Notes: generated from the letters alone by a model not told the origin. Counted from the first letter of the stretch, positions 11,692 through 23,764 are shown. The stretch is DNA of 64,000 nt from Triplophysa rosa (GCF_024868665.1 NC_079891.1:34661060-34725059), one strand, 5' to 3'. Numbers and translations are program-made.

Positions 11692-12612
11692 TTAAAAATA
11701 TACATGCACTTTGTTTACGTAGAGTATAGTTAAAGAAAATGAACTTGAAGTATTGTGAACTTATTTTTGCAAGGGATACTATACAATGTATACTATTGTA
11801 GGAGGTAATTTAAGATGAATCAGGTAAACAAAAACAAGAAATGATTGAAACGATTAGTAAAACCAAGTATTTTAAGCAAACCCTAAAAATAAAGCAGCAT
11901 TATGTTAAAGTGATGGTATCAGATGACAATAACACAGTACTTTGATATGTACAGTAAAACTGCATGACTACCATATGAATAAAAAAACAATGTTCTGCCA
12001 TTCGCTCTAGTCTCAACATTAACATTTCCTTTAATATCAATCTTTTTTTCAGGCCATGTTTCACGTTTTTTTTTTGTTTGTTTCTAAGAACATTCTGTGA
12101 CTTTACAGTGCTCAGTAAATCTCCCAGCATACCGACCTCTAACCTACTGACTCCTGCCACCACCACCACCATCACAAAACATCTCTCTCTATTTCCCTGC
12201 CAGGTCAACATCAGGAAGAGGAAGATGGAGTCTGATTGTACAGCCGCTGTTCTACGTGTCTCAGCATATGAGTACGGAGAGATGCTGTTCACAGGTCAAC
12301 AATCCACAGTTTACCGTTGATCTCGCTACACAAGACAAAGCAAATGTTGTGTAAAAGTTTAAAAAGCATTGTTAGATGAAGTCCAGCGGGTCGTGCAGCT
12401 GGTGTTAAAGGCTCTGGGAACATCAAGTGTGGGTTATTTGTGCAGCTGAGCGCACGGCTCCAAGACACAGAGACATTGCAAACAGAGCTGTGATATTCTA
12501 AAAAAAATGATGTGCAAAAGAAAACTACTAGAAAATAAACCAGAAAATGATCAGAATTATTGATATAGAGTATATAAAAACACTTCACAAGAACTTCAGG
12601 TAAACCAGTCAA

Positions 12613-12613
12613 A

Positions 12614-12647
<34 letters not shown>

Positions 12648-12649
12648 AG
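12613..12649. repeat. (CA)n microsatellite
   Basis: A CA run of about 35 bp, close to the longer run at 12703. Confidence 0.9.
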
Positions 12650-12700
12650 CACATGTTCTTCAAAGTTTTGCTTCCGGCTGTGTGGGAACCCCATCCGTGA

Positions 12701-12702
<2 letters not shown>

Positions 12703-12772
<70 letters not shown>
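12703..12772. repeat. (CA)n microsatellite, uninterrupted
   Basis: About 35 perfect CA units with no interruptions, so it is probably hypervariable between individuals. Confidence 0.95.
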
Positions 12773-12774
<2 letters not shown>

Positions 12775-13074
12775 CATTCAGTTCCTCGGGATGATACACT
12801 ATGGACGTAACTTCATCTGAATGCACAGCATCACACCAAGAGGAAACAAGCTGGAGGAACGTGTTTTTGCTCTGAGAAGGTTGCTCCTTTAAAGCTCAGG
12901 AGACTGAATAGAGATCTTGTGTTTCATTTATAAGCATCAACTGTTGCGGTGAACATTCACATACAGTACGACTTTTTGTCATTTGACCTGAGCACAGTAT
13001 GAGATCTCTTCTGAATCTCTGAAAAGCTTGAGCAAAACATTCCTTGTAGCAGAAGTTTCTAGAAACTCATGTGT

Positions 13075-13472
13075 TTAAAGTCCCCGTGAACCGGAAGTTG
13101 CGATCAGGTTTATTTCCGTATTCTGAAACAGAATTTTGAATGAGAAAAAATAGTGGGCATGGCTTGTTTTTTCGCTGCGATTTGATTGGATGTATAAAAA
13201 CAGCCGTAACATTTTGAAATGGAACTGGAAGCAGACTGACGGTTGAAGGGGAGGAGTTAACGGATGCTCCGCCCAAGTCATCTAACATAGGTCATTTAAG
13301 ATGGATAGTCATTACAGGACGGAAGTGCATTTTCAGATTTTAACTGACGATTATGAGGGCACGTGAATTAAAAAAAAGAGAATGACCCACATTGATAAAC
13401 TATTTACAATAAACACTGCAATATTTCATGAAAAAATAGGCATTGTAATGTTTAATTTCACTGGGACTTTAA
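13075..13472. mobile_element. MITE with TTAAAGTCCC ends
   Basis: The left end TTAAAGTCCCCGTGAA and the right end TTTCACTGGGACTTTAA are inverted copies of each other with few mismatches, about 400 bp apart. The interior has no protein-coding frame of note. The possible TTAA target would suggest a piggyBac-like or related mover, but this is inference only. Confidence 0.65.
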
Positions 13473-14325
13473 TCTTAGAGAAAGAGGAGACGATTAAAGA
13501 GAACTGCTTCCTCTAGGTGAAAAATATGCGTTTTTCTGCCCGCAGACACAGGGATGTGTGTCCTTTTCTGCAAATGTGCACAGTGTTGCAGTCAAGAGTG
13601 TCAAATAATGTCGACAAGGTTTTTCATGAACTGGACAGAGCTCTCGACACGGCACAGTTTCTCTTGTCATTTATCAGCGAGTCTCTTTGTTTGTGAAACA
13701 GGGACGTTTTCTTTCGTTCTGTCTAAAGGTGGCAACGTTAGATTAATTTATTACAAACACACACACACAATCTCTCATTTGCATACGTCTGTTTAATCAC
13801 ACTGGCTTATTCATTATTCATGGTGGTGGCGACATGAATTATTCAACAGTCACATATCCACACAGAGGAAAGAGAATGTGAGGAGAATGTCATCTTCAGC
13901 GCCCGTCTCTGAATGCCACAACATCATCATCATTCTGTCTTTAATCCTCTTACATTTCTCTACGAGGAACCAAACATGCAAAAAGTGACTGTGAATTTAA
14001 ATTTAGCACAAATCCGTGATTTTCTTTTAAACTGAAACAATTATAACAATTGTAACATTTTTAAAAATGTCTAATGTCAAACATGTAAATTTTAACTATT
14101 AATCTTCAATTTTATGGGACGAAAATGAACATTTTTTGGACAGAATATGTTATTTCACAAGCTTCTGAAATTCTTCTGCTGTGGTGTTACTCATGAGATG
14201 AGATGAGATGAGACGAGCGTGAAGAGGCTGATAAATGCTGCTGAAAACATCATACTGCCAGAGTTACACTCAATTAGTTGTGCTTTCCGTCAACTGAGCT
14301 ACATTTGCATAAGCCTCCCACCCCA

Positions 14326-14358
14326 ACACACACACACACGCACGCACACACACACGCA

Positions 14359-14412
<54 letters not shown>
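14326..14412. repeat. (CA)n/(CGCA)n microsatellite
   Basis: CA units mixed with CGCA units over about 87 bp. The open frames through it are compositional artefacts. Confidence 0.9.
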
Positions 14413-14415
<3 letters not shown>

Positions 14416-14620
14416 ATGGGAAGGTAATGAGGTTGAAGCTGGTATGGGGGCGACGTCCCACTCTCAACTCAAGCTGTTTTAAAATGCCACTGATGGGATG
14501 AGATGCAGAATCACTTACGCCTATTGTTATACAGGGTTTTAAGTGACATATATATTACAAATGATATATTATACAATTATATAACATTGTATTATTTTTT
14601 GTTTTACGCGGTTTCTGATA

Positions 14621-14855
14621 TATGAGGAGTTTGGTTGCAAAATGAGATAACTCATTACATTTTCAAAAATCATGTTTTTTATTATGTTATCATGTTTTTA
14701 TTGTGTTTTATTGTGTTAGTTATCAGTATTTTTTGTTATTATGGCTTAAATCAAAACAAACCAACTGCAGTTTGATTGATATTAATTGGAATGCACAATA
14801 AAAAAACCTGATTTTTGAAAAATTATTATCTCATTTTGGAACCAAACTCTTCATA
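14621..14855. mobile_element. MITE with long terminal inverted repeats
   Basis: The left arm TATGAGGAGTTTGGTTGCAA plus AATGAGATAA, and the right arm TTATCTCATTTTGGAACCAA plus ACTCTTCATA, are near-perfect inverted copies of about 30 bp. The interior is AT-rich and non-coding. A decayed piece of the same family seems present near 9912 (AATGAAGAGTTTATTTGC). Confidence 0.7.
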
Positions 14856-14864
14856 TGAACTGTA

Positions 14865-15215
14865 TATACAGCCACAGAAAAAATTAAGAGACCGTTTCAA
14901 TTTTTCATTAAATGATCATTTCCAAATGTATTGTGGTCATTTCAGTCCACTATCTGTTGGATTTTAACAAAATCAAACCTCAGGAGTGACAAAGTCATCC
15001 AACAGCAATGTGAAAGACTGACAGCATGACAAGACACATAAAAAGGTTAATTTTGATCTTTTCCTAAATGAATACCTGAAGAAATATGACTGTTGTATTG
15101 CCTAAAAGTGAATTTGAACTTGTTTTCTTTGCAGTGTTTGAGGTTTCAAAAAATACAGAGCATTTTTATTTTCACTTGTTTCTCCAGTTTTCATTTTCTG
15201 CAAAAAAATTGTAAA
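14865..15215. mobile_element. Mariner-like non-autonomous element, copy 1
   Basis: Starts ATACAGCCACAGAAAAAATT then AAGAGACC, and shares an internal body with the copy at 29733: 'CAAAGTCATCCAACAGCAAT', 'GTGAAAGACTGACAG' and 'GACAAGACACAT'. The right end is degraded. No coding capacity. Confidence 0.6.
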
Positions 15216-16295
15216 AACCACGTTGATTCTATAAAGAGTGAATATAATGAATGCTGAAGCATTTATCCTGCGTTTGACCTCATCATCACAATCCTGCAGT
15301 TCACAGTTGAAAATGACTTAACTGCTCATGTAAAACAGCTATTCACAATCTATCATTTTACAATTCTAAACATTTGCTTTGGGAAACAGTGTAAAAGCAT
15401 TTTCTGTCTGCATAATATAATCTATCCAGCAGTGAAATATTTCAATTCTCCGGTCGCTCCAGATTTAAAACATAAACACAGATGCTGTGTCTAGAAATTG
15501 AGTGCGAGGAGGCGAGATGGAGAGTAAAAACACACACACATTTTAAAAAAGTGTGCCAATATGTACAGTGGGCTGCATCACCATCCCTTCATTTTCATCA
15601 TGTGACTGTAATGAGCATGAAAACCACAGAGAGAGATAAAAATAAAACCATCTCAGGTACCTTGGGTAATCACATTCTGTCTGTGTGTGTGTGTGTTTGT
15701 ATGGTAAGGTTATGAAGGACCAATGTCCCCACAAATACTTATATTTACAAATACTTAACTTATAGACACTAACAAGGAATGGCAACCAGATGAAACACCT
15801 TAGTAACAAGCTTCAACAACTTATCAGCACCTAGTAACCAGCTCATAGACCATTCCCTTTTCAACAATATAAATTTTCACTGTCGTCGTCATTAAATATC
15901 CCTTCGTTTTTTTTATCCAAACATTCAAACCCTTCATCATGAAATCAGAGGAATGTGCTTACACAAATATACCTTTATCATTTGTAAATGAATAATCTTG
16001 TCTACAAACATCTTCTATCTAGGTTCAAATTCAAGTTAGCTTCGCCAAAACTGAACATGGAACCAACCACTGTCAGACTTCCACCTATTATACACAGTTT
16101 CGTTGGACGCACGCGTCCGGCCCAAAGTTAACTTTCAGTCTGTGTTTGGTTATAATATAACAATTTATTCTATGTTTAATTCATATTTACATTTTATTGG
16201 AAATAAATTGTATTAAATAACATTAAAACTACTCAACAGTTATTTATTCTTTGCGGAGGTCTTCCGGAAGTTACGTTTGGGCCACATAACGTTTG

Positions 16296-16834
16296 TGTCA
16301 CGGTCCCACCGTCTTGTTTATGATATTCTAGTCGTGTGGTGGGATCGGGGCAGAGTCCTTAGGTTATGTGTGGAGAGAAACATATTGTTGTCCGTTTGAC
16401 AATAATATACGTTCTCTCCAGTGTCTTGTCTTTGGCCCCATTCCTCTCGTTTCCTTATCTTTCCCTGAGTGTTTGATTACCCACACCTGCCCTGTGTCGT
16501 TATCCCTGTTTGTGTTTCTCTATAAATACCCTCTTGTTTCTTTGTCTTGTGTTCTTGGATTACGTTGTATGTGGTGTGCGGTCCTGATGGTTCCCGTTAT
16601 ACCTGTACCCCTTGTTGCTGTTTCGTCAGTCTAGTAAGTGTTCAGTTTAGTTTATATCTTGTGTTGTTTTTTCTCAGTTTAGCGTTAGTTAGTCTACGTC
16701 CTGTTATTATCCTGTTGTGTTGTTATACCCCATCGTGGGTCTTTGTTTTGTGTTTATTATGTTACATAAAGTCTTTTGTTAACCCCTTCATCCCCGCTGC
16801 CTGCATCTGGGTTCTTCCCTAGTGTTTTCTGACA
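16296..16834. mobile_element. Solo LTR with 5-bp target-site duplication
   Basis: A 539-bp block begins TGTCACGG and ends TTCTGACA, the TG...CA pattern of an LTR. It is bounded by GTTTG on both sides (16291-16295 and 16835-16839). A TATA-like TATAAATA lies at 16521-16528 in the position expected for the LTR promoter. No internal gag-pol sequence is next to it, so recombination between two LTRs probably removed the body. The superfamily (Gypsy or BEL) cannot be told from the LTR alone. Short open frames inside it are not genes. Confidence 0.75.
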
Positions 16835-16991
16835 GTTTGTTTGTTTGTCAGTGTGATTTTCAAACAAACCTGAACATACAACATCAGAAGATCTTCTAAA
16901 TTATGCCAATAATCACAGTGACATATAAAATGTTGCCATATGATGACTTCGTTTCACGTTGACTACAAGTATTTTCTTATATTCCATAATT

Positions 16992-17230
16992 AAAGACAAA
17001 TCACAGATGAGATCTCAGTTGTTTCTAATAAACATCTAGATTAAATGAAAAGCAAATGCAAAACTTTGCTTAAGTCTCCTACGTCACAGATATTTATCTT
17101 AAAAAAAAGAGTCAGAAACGTCACAAATGTGTCTGTCATTAGTTTCAGAAGAGATGTCAACAATGTGTCAAACTGAGCTCAGATTTGTCAAGTCTGCAGT
17201 CAAAAGTCAATATTATTTTTCAATATTATA
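16992..17230 (+). repeat. Dispersed repeat family Q, copy 3
   Basis: Contains 'GTTTCAGAAGAGATGTCAAC', 'AATGTGTCAAACTGAGCTCA' and 'GATTTGTCAAGTCTGCAGTC', as in the copies near 6359 and 19625. Non-coding, and shorter on the right than the other plus copies. Confidence 0.65.
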
Positions 17231-17302
17231 TAAGTCATCTTCCTACTATTAAGAGTCATAGTATACAGATATTAACCACCAAGCTACATACTGTACATAG
17301 CC

Positions 17303-17687
17303 TAAGGCTGTGTTCACATTTCACTTCTTTTTTGACAAGAAAAAGTTGACAATGGCGCTTTTTTTAATAAAAAAAAGCATTCTGTTTTTACAACTTGATC
17401 CTGCTCGACCAATCACCTTCCTCGCATGTTGTTATGGAAACGACAGGTCTCGCTACTCGCTTGTCATTGGCTAGCTGTGAAAAAGGTGCTTGACGTAGGG
17501 CGCTTTTTCTTTTAGAAAAGTTTGACTTTTTTCAACTTCAAAAGACGCTCTGAGCTGCAGAAAAAGATGCTGGCGTTTAAAAGAAGCGCTCAGGACTTTT
17601 TAGAAAACACGGTTTACTCCACAGGATTATAATGTAAAATAGACGCTAGCAGCTTCAAAAAAGAAGTCAAATCTGAACATAGCCTAA
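17303..17687. mobile_element. MITE with TAAGGCTGTGTTCA ends
   Basis: The left end TAAGGCTGTGTTCACATTT continues through CACTTC. The right end reads TTAGGCTATGTTCAGATTTG on the other strand and continues through ACTTC. The inverted repeat is about 30 bp with a few mismatches. The interior (about 385 bp) is non-coding. Confidence 0.65.
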
Positions 17688-17955
17688 AAGCCACAAAACC
17701 CTGAACAGAGAATGAAGATGCGTCTGTTGGCACAGCACAGGTGGCACTATAATTTCTTTAGGAGATTCATGTTTCCTGTGCTGTCATCACTTCACCTACG
17801 CACACAATCTGCCACCAGCTGGAGTCTCACCGGGCCGCCTGGCGTTCTGTCTCCCGGAGCTACGCTTGGGTGCATTTTCACTCTGATGCTGATCACAACT
17901 CAGTTTCATGAGTCTTTTTGTAAAAGCGCAGGTAAAAAATCCTGCATCTCCAGTG

Positions 17956-18256
17956 AGGCCGTTTCTCAATATGCGTCTTGTGTCCTCGTGTTCTCGCTCT
18001 ACGTCATCAATAACCGTCAAAGTCCGGTTCCAATACTCAAGAACAGAGAACGCATGAAAGTACCCGGATGTGTTCTCGATATCAAGGCAGTAAGTGTTCT
18101 CGAATGCAGCCTTGCGCGCGTACAAAACCCGCTTGAAGTCCCAGAAGTCACTGGGGCGCGTCCATCCAAGTTCGTTCTTCTGAGGCTGCCTCGCAAGACC
18201 GGTCTCCGCGAGAACACAAGTCCGTTCTTTGCGTTCTTGGAATTGAGAAACGGCCT
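17956..18256. mobile_element. MITE with AGGCCGTTTCTCAAT ends
   Basis: Perfect 15-bp terminal inverted repeats, AGGCCGTTTCTCAAT at 17956-17970 and ATTGAGAAACGGCCT at 18242-18256, enclose about 300 bp. A 221-codon open frame runs across it from 17712 to 18377, and another is antisense. Both are built from the repeat, so I do not call them genes. Confidence 0.7.
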
Positions 18257-19624
18257 GAGTTTGATTCAAATGCGCTTGATGATCAGACCGATGAGTCAAT
18301 GTGTTGGCATTAAAGCATTCAAATCACTATTAAAGATACGATATTTAGCTGTTATTTTTCCCTTTTATAATAAATAACGTTTTAAAAGCAGCAGGCAAAA
18401 GATCTTACAGGACTGAAGTCTCAGCGGGTTTCATAACAGTCCATCATTTTTCAATGACTCAGACACAAGCGAGGGTTTTGAGTTGTTGACAGGCATCAAG
18501 GTGCATCAGACCTCATGTCTGATCTAATGTCATGTCAGAACACTGATGCAAGCGTTTTCTCATTACACACTGTCATACAACATCAGTCAAATCCAAGACA
18601 GTGATTAAGACAATAAATGTGTCGGGAGGAAACGGCACGCTGGCGACCGCAGTCATGCAGAACCGGCAAACATGCAGCGCGGGATCGACAGACGGAAGTC
18701 AAGAACATTAAGATTTGAATTATGAAAGAAACTGAATTTTTTTCCCAGAAGATGCAGACAACGCCAAAAACAGGCCAGATTTAGGGTGTAAATCAGACGT
18801 CACATATATATATTGCATAAAAATGCTTACAAACAACTCCATTTCATCTGCAATGACTGCAAAGGTGTTATAAGGTCTATCAAAAACATCTTGTTATGCC
18901 ATAGCCTGAATTGTTTTTGATTTTCATCGGACCTTCAGAGCTCAGCTTCCTTATAACAACACTTAATTTTGTAATCACATTCAGATATCATCACACAACA
19001 CTTGTGCTTCCGAGAGAAACAATCTTGTTTCCTCCACAGAGGAATTAATACAAAAGCTATAAAACGTTGAGATTTGAGATTGTCAAGCTGTGTTTTTTTT
19101 TCCTTCGGCACAGCTGAATGAGAGAAAGATGCCAAACAAGGTGAGCGGTTATTGTTGTAGTCTGCTATGATCTAAAAATCCTACGATGTTAGAGAATAAG
19201 GTCAACAACTATAAAAATGGTCTTTCTGTGTTTGCAAGAGACACATTTTGTCTGTTTTACAGCCGCGCTTCAAAAGGTCACAACCTGATGGAAACATGAA
19301 ATAACCTGCAAATCTAAACAAAAAATCAATATTCATCTAAGACGTCCTATAAATTTAGATCTGGTAAACAGTTTTATATGAAGCTGCTGACCATAAACAG
19401 ATGATCTGTGACCAACTCACAGACATATACCTGTGTAATAAACATGTCATATCATCAAGTTTATTTCATGGCATATTTCTAGATGTCTACATTTGTAAAA
19501 ACCTCAAACTGTAAAATATATCAAGATGTCATTGTTTTGACTCTTGTGTAACGTTATCTCTTTGTGTAACAAATTCCATGACATTTTGGTGTGAAATTGT
19601 TTTTTTTGTTTTCATAAAATACAC

Positions 19625-20003
19625 AGATCACTTTAATATCTCAAGTCTTTCTCTTAGACATCAATGAGATTAAATGGAAACTTTTGCTTTAGTCTTTAGT
19701 GCATATCAGATCAATTTCTCCTATGAAAAAAATCTTACAAATTAAGAGTTTCCATTAGTTTCAGAAGAGATGTCAACAATGTGTCAAACTGAGCTCAGAT
19801 TTGTCAAGTCTGCAATCAAAAGTCAACATTATTGAAGATCTCAGTGTGAACTCAAACAATCAAATTTACCCAAATACGGATTATTTTACCTCTACAATAT
19901 ACATTCATTTACACCTAAATAATCTTTGTGTGTTTCACCGTTTAGGAAAAAACATCTGAGACTTAGTTGGTACTTTAATAAAACACAACAAATCTCCTGA
20001 TCT
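19625..20003 (+). repeat. Dispersed repeat family Q, copy 4 (fullest)
   Basis: Shows the whole family order: AGACATCAATGAGATTAAAT, AGAAGAGATGTCAACAATGT, AACTGAGCTCAGATTTGTCA, TCAACATTATTGAAGATCTC, CTACAATATACATTCATTTA and CAACAAATCTCC. Comparing it with copy 1 suggests the unit is about 330-380 bp. Confidence 0.65.
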
Positions 20004-20022
20004 ATTAGAGCAACCTGTAGTC

Positions 20023-20290
20023 CAGTGGTTCTCAAACTTTTTCGTTGTAAGGCCCCCTTTGTGTAGAGTGCATCGCTTTGCGGCCCCCCAAATAAAGACT
20101 TATAATCTTAAATTTAACATTTTTAATTAAACAAAAACATATTCAGTTATACAATGCTGAAACATCAATTCTTTTGTCTGGTGGTCTTATTTTTCTGATG
20201 TTTGATTGCATAAAATCTATGATCAATTTCTATATTTCATAAAATGCCACAAAAAACATTTTTCTCAAGCCCCCAGTTTGAGAACTACTG
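20023..20290. mobile_element. hAT-type MITE, CAGTGGTTCTCAAAC ends
   Basis: The left end CAGTGGTTCTCAAAC and the right end GTTTGAGAACTACTG are inverted with one mismatch. CAGTGGTTCTCAA is the classic terminus of Charlie-like hAT elements in vertebrates. The interior keeps GGCCCCC near the left and AAGCCCCCAG near the right. I could not see a clean 8-bp target duplication. Confidence 0.7.
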
Positions 20291-21569
20291 CTCTAAGCGA
20301 TAACATTTTCTTATATTAGCAAAATGTATCAACACCAAAAATCTTTTTTTCAACATTCAGAAAATAGGTCACAAAAGACAAAAGTACAAAAACGTGCATG
20401 TCTGAGGATGTACTGTAACTGGTCACGTAACAATATAATTAAGGTTTTAGGAGAGAAGCACATTTCCCGATTGTACTTCCTAACGCTGTTATTCTCGCTG
20501 ACTCCTGAGTGAATGTGTTTGAATGCAAGTTTAATGAGGTTTTATAAGGATTACCTCCGATTTCATGAGAACACATTTACATAAATGAGTCTGCAATGTG
20601 TCTTTAACATTCCGCACGAATACATTATGTTTTTCGTGTAAATGAAAGCACTGCAGTAATAACACAGTAAATGTGTGAAAGGCCACCTGAGAAGAAAGAC
20701 TGTCAGAACAGACATCATATAAGACACCATTCACATCATCTTTGGGTGTGAGATTAATTCTAGGGGACAAAAACAATTCTATTAATATTCACATGAAGGG
20801 GCCCAGAGCAATATAGATTCCGGGGGACCTTCATTCCAAGCTTTGACCCTGCATATAGTCAGCGGTCAAAAAACTATTGTATAACGAGGGATGTATAACG
20901 AATGAGACTTTCATTAGCTCTGCTGGGAAACACAGGAAATTAATTTAGCATTTGTCTGACATGATTTCAACTGTTTATTTAGTATTTCAGAGGAGGTGAC
21001 CTCACTGAAACACAAACAATGACTGTGTCTCTGACACTGGGAGACTCTGCCATTCCTCTAAATGACCAACAGAGGGCTCTACTCTGACTTATAATTAAAA
21101 AATAATTCATTCATATTCATTGTTTACTCATTATAAATATGATGAAATTTACTCTCCCTTATACCATTTAACCTTCTTTCGTCCAAGGAACGCAAATAGA
21201 AAAGTCATGAAAAAAATAGCAAAAGCGCCACAATTTTGTAGTATAAAATTGTTGACTCATAATTCCGCCTTTGACCACTTCACTCCTTGACATACTGTGC
21301 TAATACTGTTCACATCCAACATCAACCACGTCATACGGACCCCTTGTGTTAAACTGACTATCCATTAAAATGGTAATTTTTAAACATTTGGAGCTATTGT
21401 ATGAAGCCTATACAAGCAACATTTCTCTGTAATTCACTTCCACAAAGAAACTTACGCAGGTCTAGAATTATATAAGTGATGAAATAAATGATTCCCTCAT
21501 CTAAATAAACTTTTCAACACTATTTCAAGCGATTGTTTTACATACACAACTGTTTAAGATGATGTATTT

Positions 21570-22240
21570 AAAAAACTACTCTTCAGGCCACTAACATCTA
21601 AATCAACTCAAAACTGTTTCTCAGCATAATGGATTGTGCATCAGTAATTATTTGCATACATGCACAGATTTGATGGAGTTCTCAGTTGTGTTTCATTTAA
21701 GTATCAAAGGCCTATAATATAAAGAATAAATTCGATCATTAGCTTTAAAAAAGTGGTTTGGCAGCAGTGTTTGTTCACCATGTTAAGGGAACTTTACTAG
21801 TTAAACACAAACCTAGTAGGAACTTACCCTAAAGTTGAACATTTTGCAGAAATCATCTTATTTTGTAGCATCAGTGAAGCTGCAGTAACGAAATATAACC
21901 GCCAGGAGCGCTGCAGGTCTGACAATGATGATGATGTTGACTAGTGAAATATAAACACGAAATTAAAACATTCAAATAATTTCTTCCCTGAAATAACTTT
22001 GCACTCTTTTGTATACGTGCGTGTATATTTTGAAACAAAGTCCAATAATTTGTGTGTGTTATGATAAATGAAAGTTTTGTCACGATCTGATCGAATGAGG
22101 AGAAACATGGTGTCTGTCTCCCACTGGCGGTGAAACTTTCTCTCTTGCTTCTGTGCTTACTAATTTAAAACAGAATGTAGCTTAAAACTTGTTTTACAAG
22201 TATTATTTACTCACTTTTCAAACTGTTAACTTCAGTTTAA
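21570..22240 (+). repeat. Segmental repeat R, copy 1 (paralogous to 49075-49745)
   Basis: Shares with 49075-49745 the segments 'CAGGCCACTAACAT', 'GTAGCATCAGTGAAGCTGCA', 'AAATATAACCGCCAGGAG', 'GTCTCCCACTGGCGGTGAAA' and 'TTACTCACTTT' in the same order and orientation. Non-coding. The other copy lies upstream of gusb and this one upstream of the carbonic anhydrase. It could be an old repeat family or part of a segmental duplication. Confidence 0.6.
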
Positions 22241-22281
22241 ATCCTCTTGAAATTTCTTAGTCAGTGAAGCGGCATAAAGCA

Positions 22282-22323
22282 CAGTGACGTCACGCGCAGG
22301 GCGGAAGTTCAGGGCAGCTGAGT
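22282..22323 (+). promoter_or_regulatory. CRE/ETS promoter-like cluster resembling the gusb promoter
   Basis: Contains a perfect palindromic CRE, TGACGTCA, then a GCGGAAG ETS-type core and GGGCAGCTGA. The proximal promoter of gusb at 52672-52713 has the same three items in the same order and nearly the same spacing, with roughly 34 of 40 aligned bases equal by eye. No gusb exon-like sequence follows. Whether it drives any transcript is unknown. Confidence 0.4.
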
Positions 22324-22354
22324 TGATTTTTTATTAAATAATAAATAATTATTC

Positions 22355-23330
22355 TCTGTATAATAAGGAGTAATGTAAAAGCTGCAACAATATAATAGTA
22401 TTTTTTATAAATGTTTACATTTTCCATTAATACCAATTCCTCATCCTTAATAAAATAAAAACAATATATATGATCTATTATTTGACAGAAGTAGGCTAAA
22501 TATGTTTAATTTTAGCAATGGTTTTAAAAATACGCGTATTTTATAACAACATAGGTCTACGACTTTAGCCAAACTAAACAAAATAAAAATAAGTCCTCAC
22601 GTAACAACTATAAACTTCATAACCTGAAAACGTAATTCCCGTGAGATAGTTACATGCTCAAACCAGTTGAGATCATCTGTTCTTGTTCAATTCAATTCAA
22701 TTTTATTTATATAGCGTTTTTCACAATGTGCATTGTTCCAAAGCAGCTTTACAGGAGCAAATAAGAAAAGCACAGAAAGGTGAAACACAGCACAGTGCAT
22801 GGTGTTTATAGACCAAGCAAGATCATTATAATAAATAATATCTAATAAATAAATGAACAAATAAATAAATAAAATCTTTGTAAACTAATCTTTCTCAGGT
22901 ATTAAAGGAAATAGATCACAATATCCAAACATTGCCCATTTAATAGCCTATAGGGTTAAACTAAACCGTAGGCTATATTACCTTAGCATCTGTTATCTTG
23001 ATCTGATCTGATCTGACATGACAACAGAGATTAAATCACAAAACAGTTCACGGTTTCCGACATTTCCGGATTTTTTGCATTTCCTTGCATTATCACCACC
23101 ATCATCGATCTTATTGTTTCACGATCTGCATAGGCGTAACGTTAATTGTTTTTGTCATGAGGTAACCGAACAACATGCAATGTCTGAATAAAATAATCAA
23201 TCTTTTTTAGGTAGCCTAATATAAAACAGGCTATCAACAAATACATAATTATATTAGAATTTCAAGCGACTACTGTTTATTGTGCTGTCAATAAAACACA
23301 TCTCTTTTCTTCACATCGCCTATTGGGAAC
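22355..23330 (+). repeat. Tandem duplication unit A
   Basis: Matches unit B at 23765-24640 in order: ATAATAAGGA..., 'CGTGAGATAGTTACATG', 'TCAAACCAGTTGA', 'ATAGCCTATAGGGTTAAA', 'GAGATTAAATCACAAAACAG', 'TTATCACCACCATCATC', 'ATGCAATGTCTGAAT' and 'CAAGCGACTACTG'. Divergence is substantial, with many small indels, so the duplication is old. Unit A alone carries the insertion at 22685-22880. No coding content. Confidence 0.75.
22685..22880 (+). mobile_element. Short interspersed repeat inserted in unit A, absent from unit B
   Basis: Begins TTCAATTCAATTCAATTTTA and includes ATTTATATAGCG and AAGCAGCTTTACAGGAGC, a very common fish repeat body, and ends in an ATAAATAAAT tail. Unit B runs straight from CATCTGTTCTAATG to TAATCTT at the equivalent place. 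The insertion therefore came after the duplication. Confidence 0.65.
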
Positions 23331-23764
23331 GATAATACCCTATTATGTCGTGACTAAAAAATCGAAACCAAAAAATGAATCTTTTAGCATCTTCAGAGAA
23401 GTCATTTTTTTCTAAAAATTTGCAGAAATAATAGACATTATATCATGCAGCTTCTTGAGGTTTCACACTGAGATGCTTCAACAATATTAAAGGAGATTCT
23501 GTGCTCTTGCTCTTTTTTCATTATTCAGTCAAAGTCATCTATTTCAAAGACTTTTTTATTAAACAAAACTTTAGTTTGTAATAAAACAGGAGTTTATATC
23601 TGCACAATTATATGTTGTCTTTGAAACTAGTTTCAGAGATTTAAGCAGCTACTTCAGATCAAAACCTCTTCAAGATAATATCAATAGGCCTATTTCACTC
23701 AAAACGTGTATACGTTCAATAAAAAAGACGACAGACAGACATTTTCTCTATGTTATAATATTCA

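Noticed and set aside
12078..12320. 80-codon frame with a splice-acceptor-like CCTGCCAG before GTCAACATCAGG
   Set aside because: No donor or partner exon, no recognisable peptide, and it overlaps another antisense frame. Not enough support for an exon.
12289..12826. Valine/cysteine-rich frames on the minus strand (162 and 76 codons)
   Set aside because: They are translations of (CA)n microsatellites.
16368..16822. Two hydrophobic open frames
   Set aside because: They lie wholly inside the solo LTR, which does not encode protein.
17712..18377. 221-codon open frame on + and 167-codon frame on -
   Set aside because: Both run through a MITE with perfect AGGCCGTTTCTCAAT inverted ends. The peptides show no domain and the frames exist on both strands.
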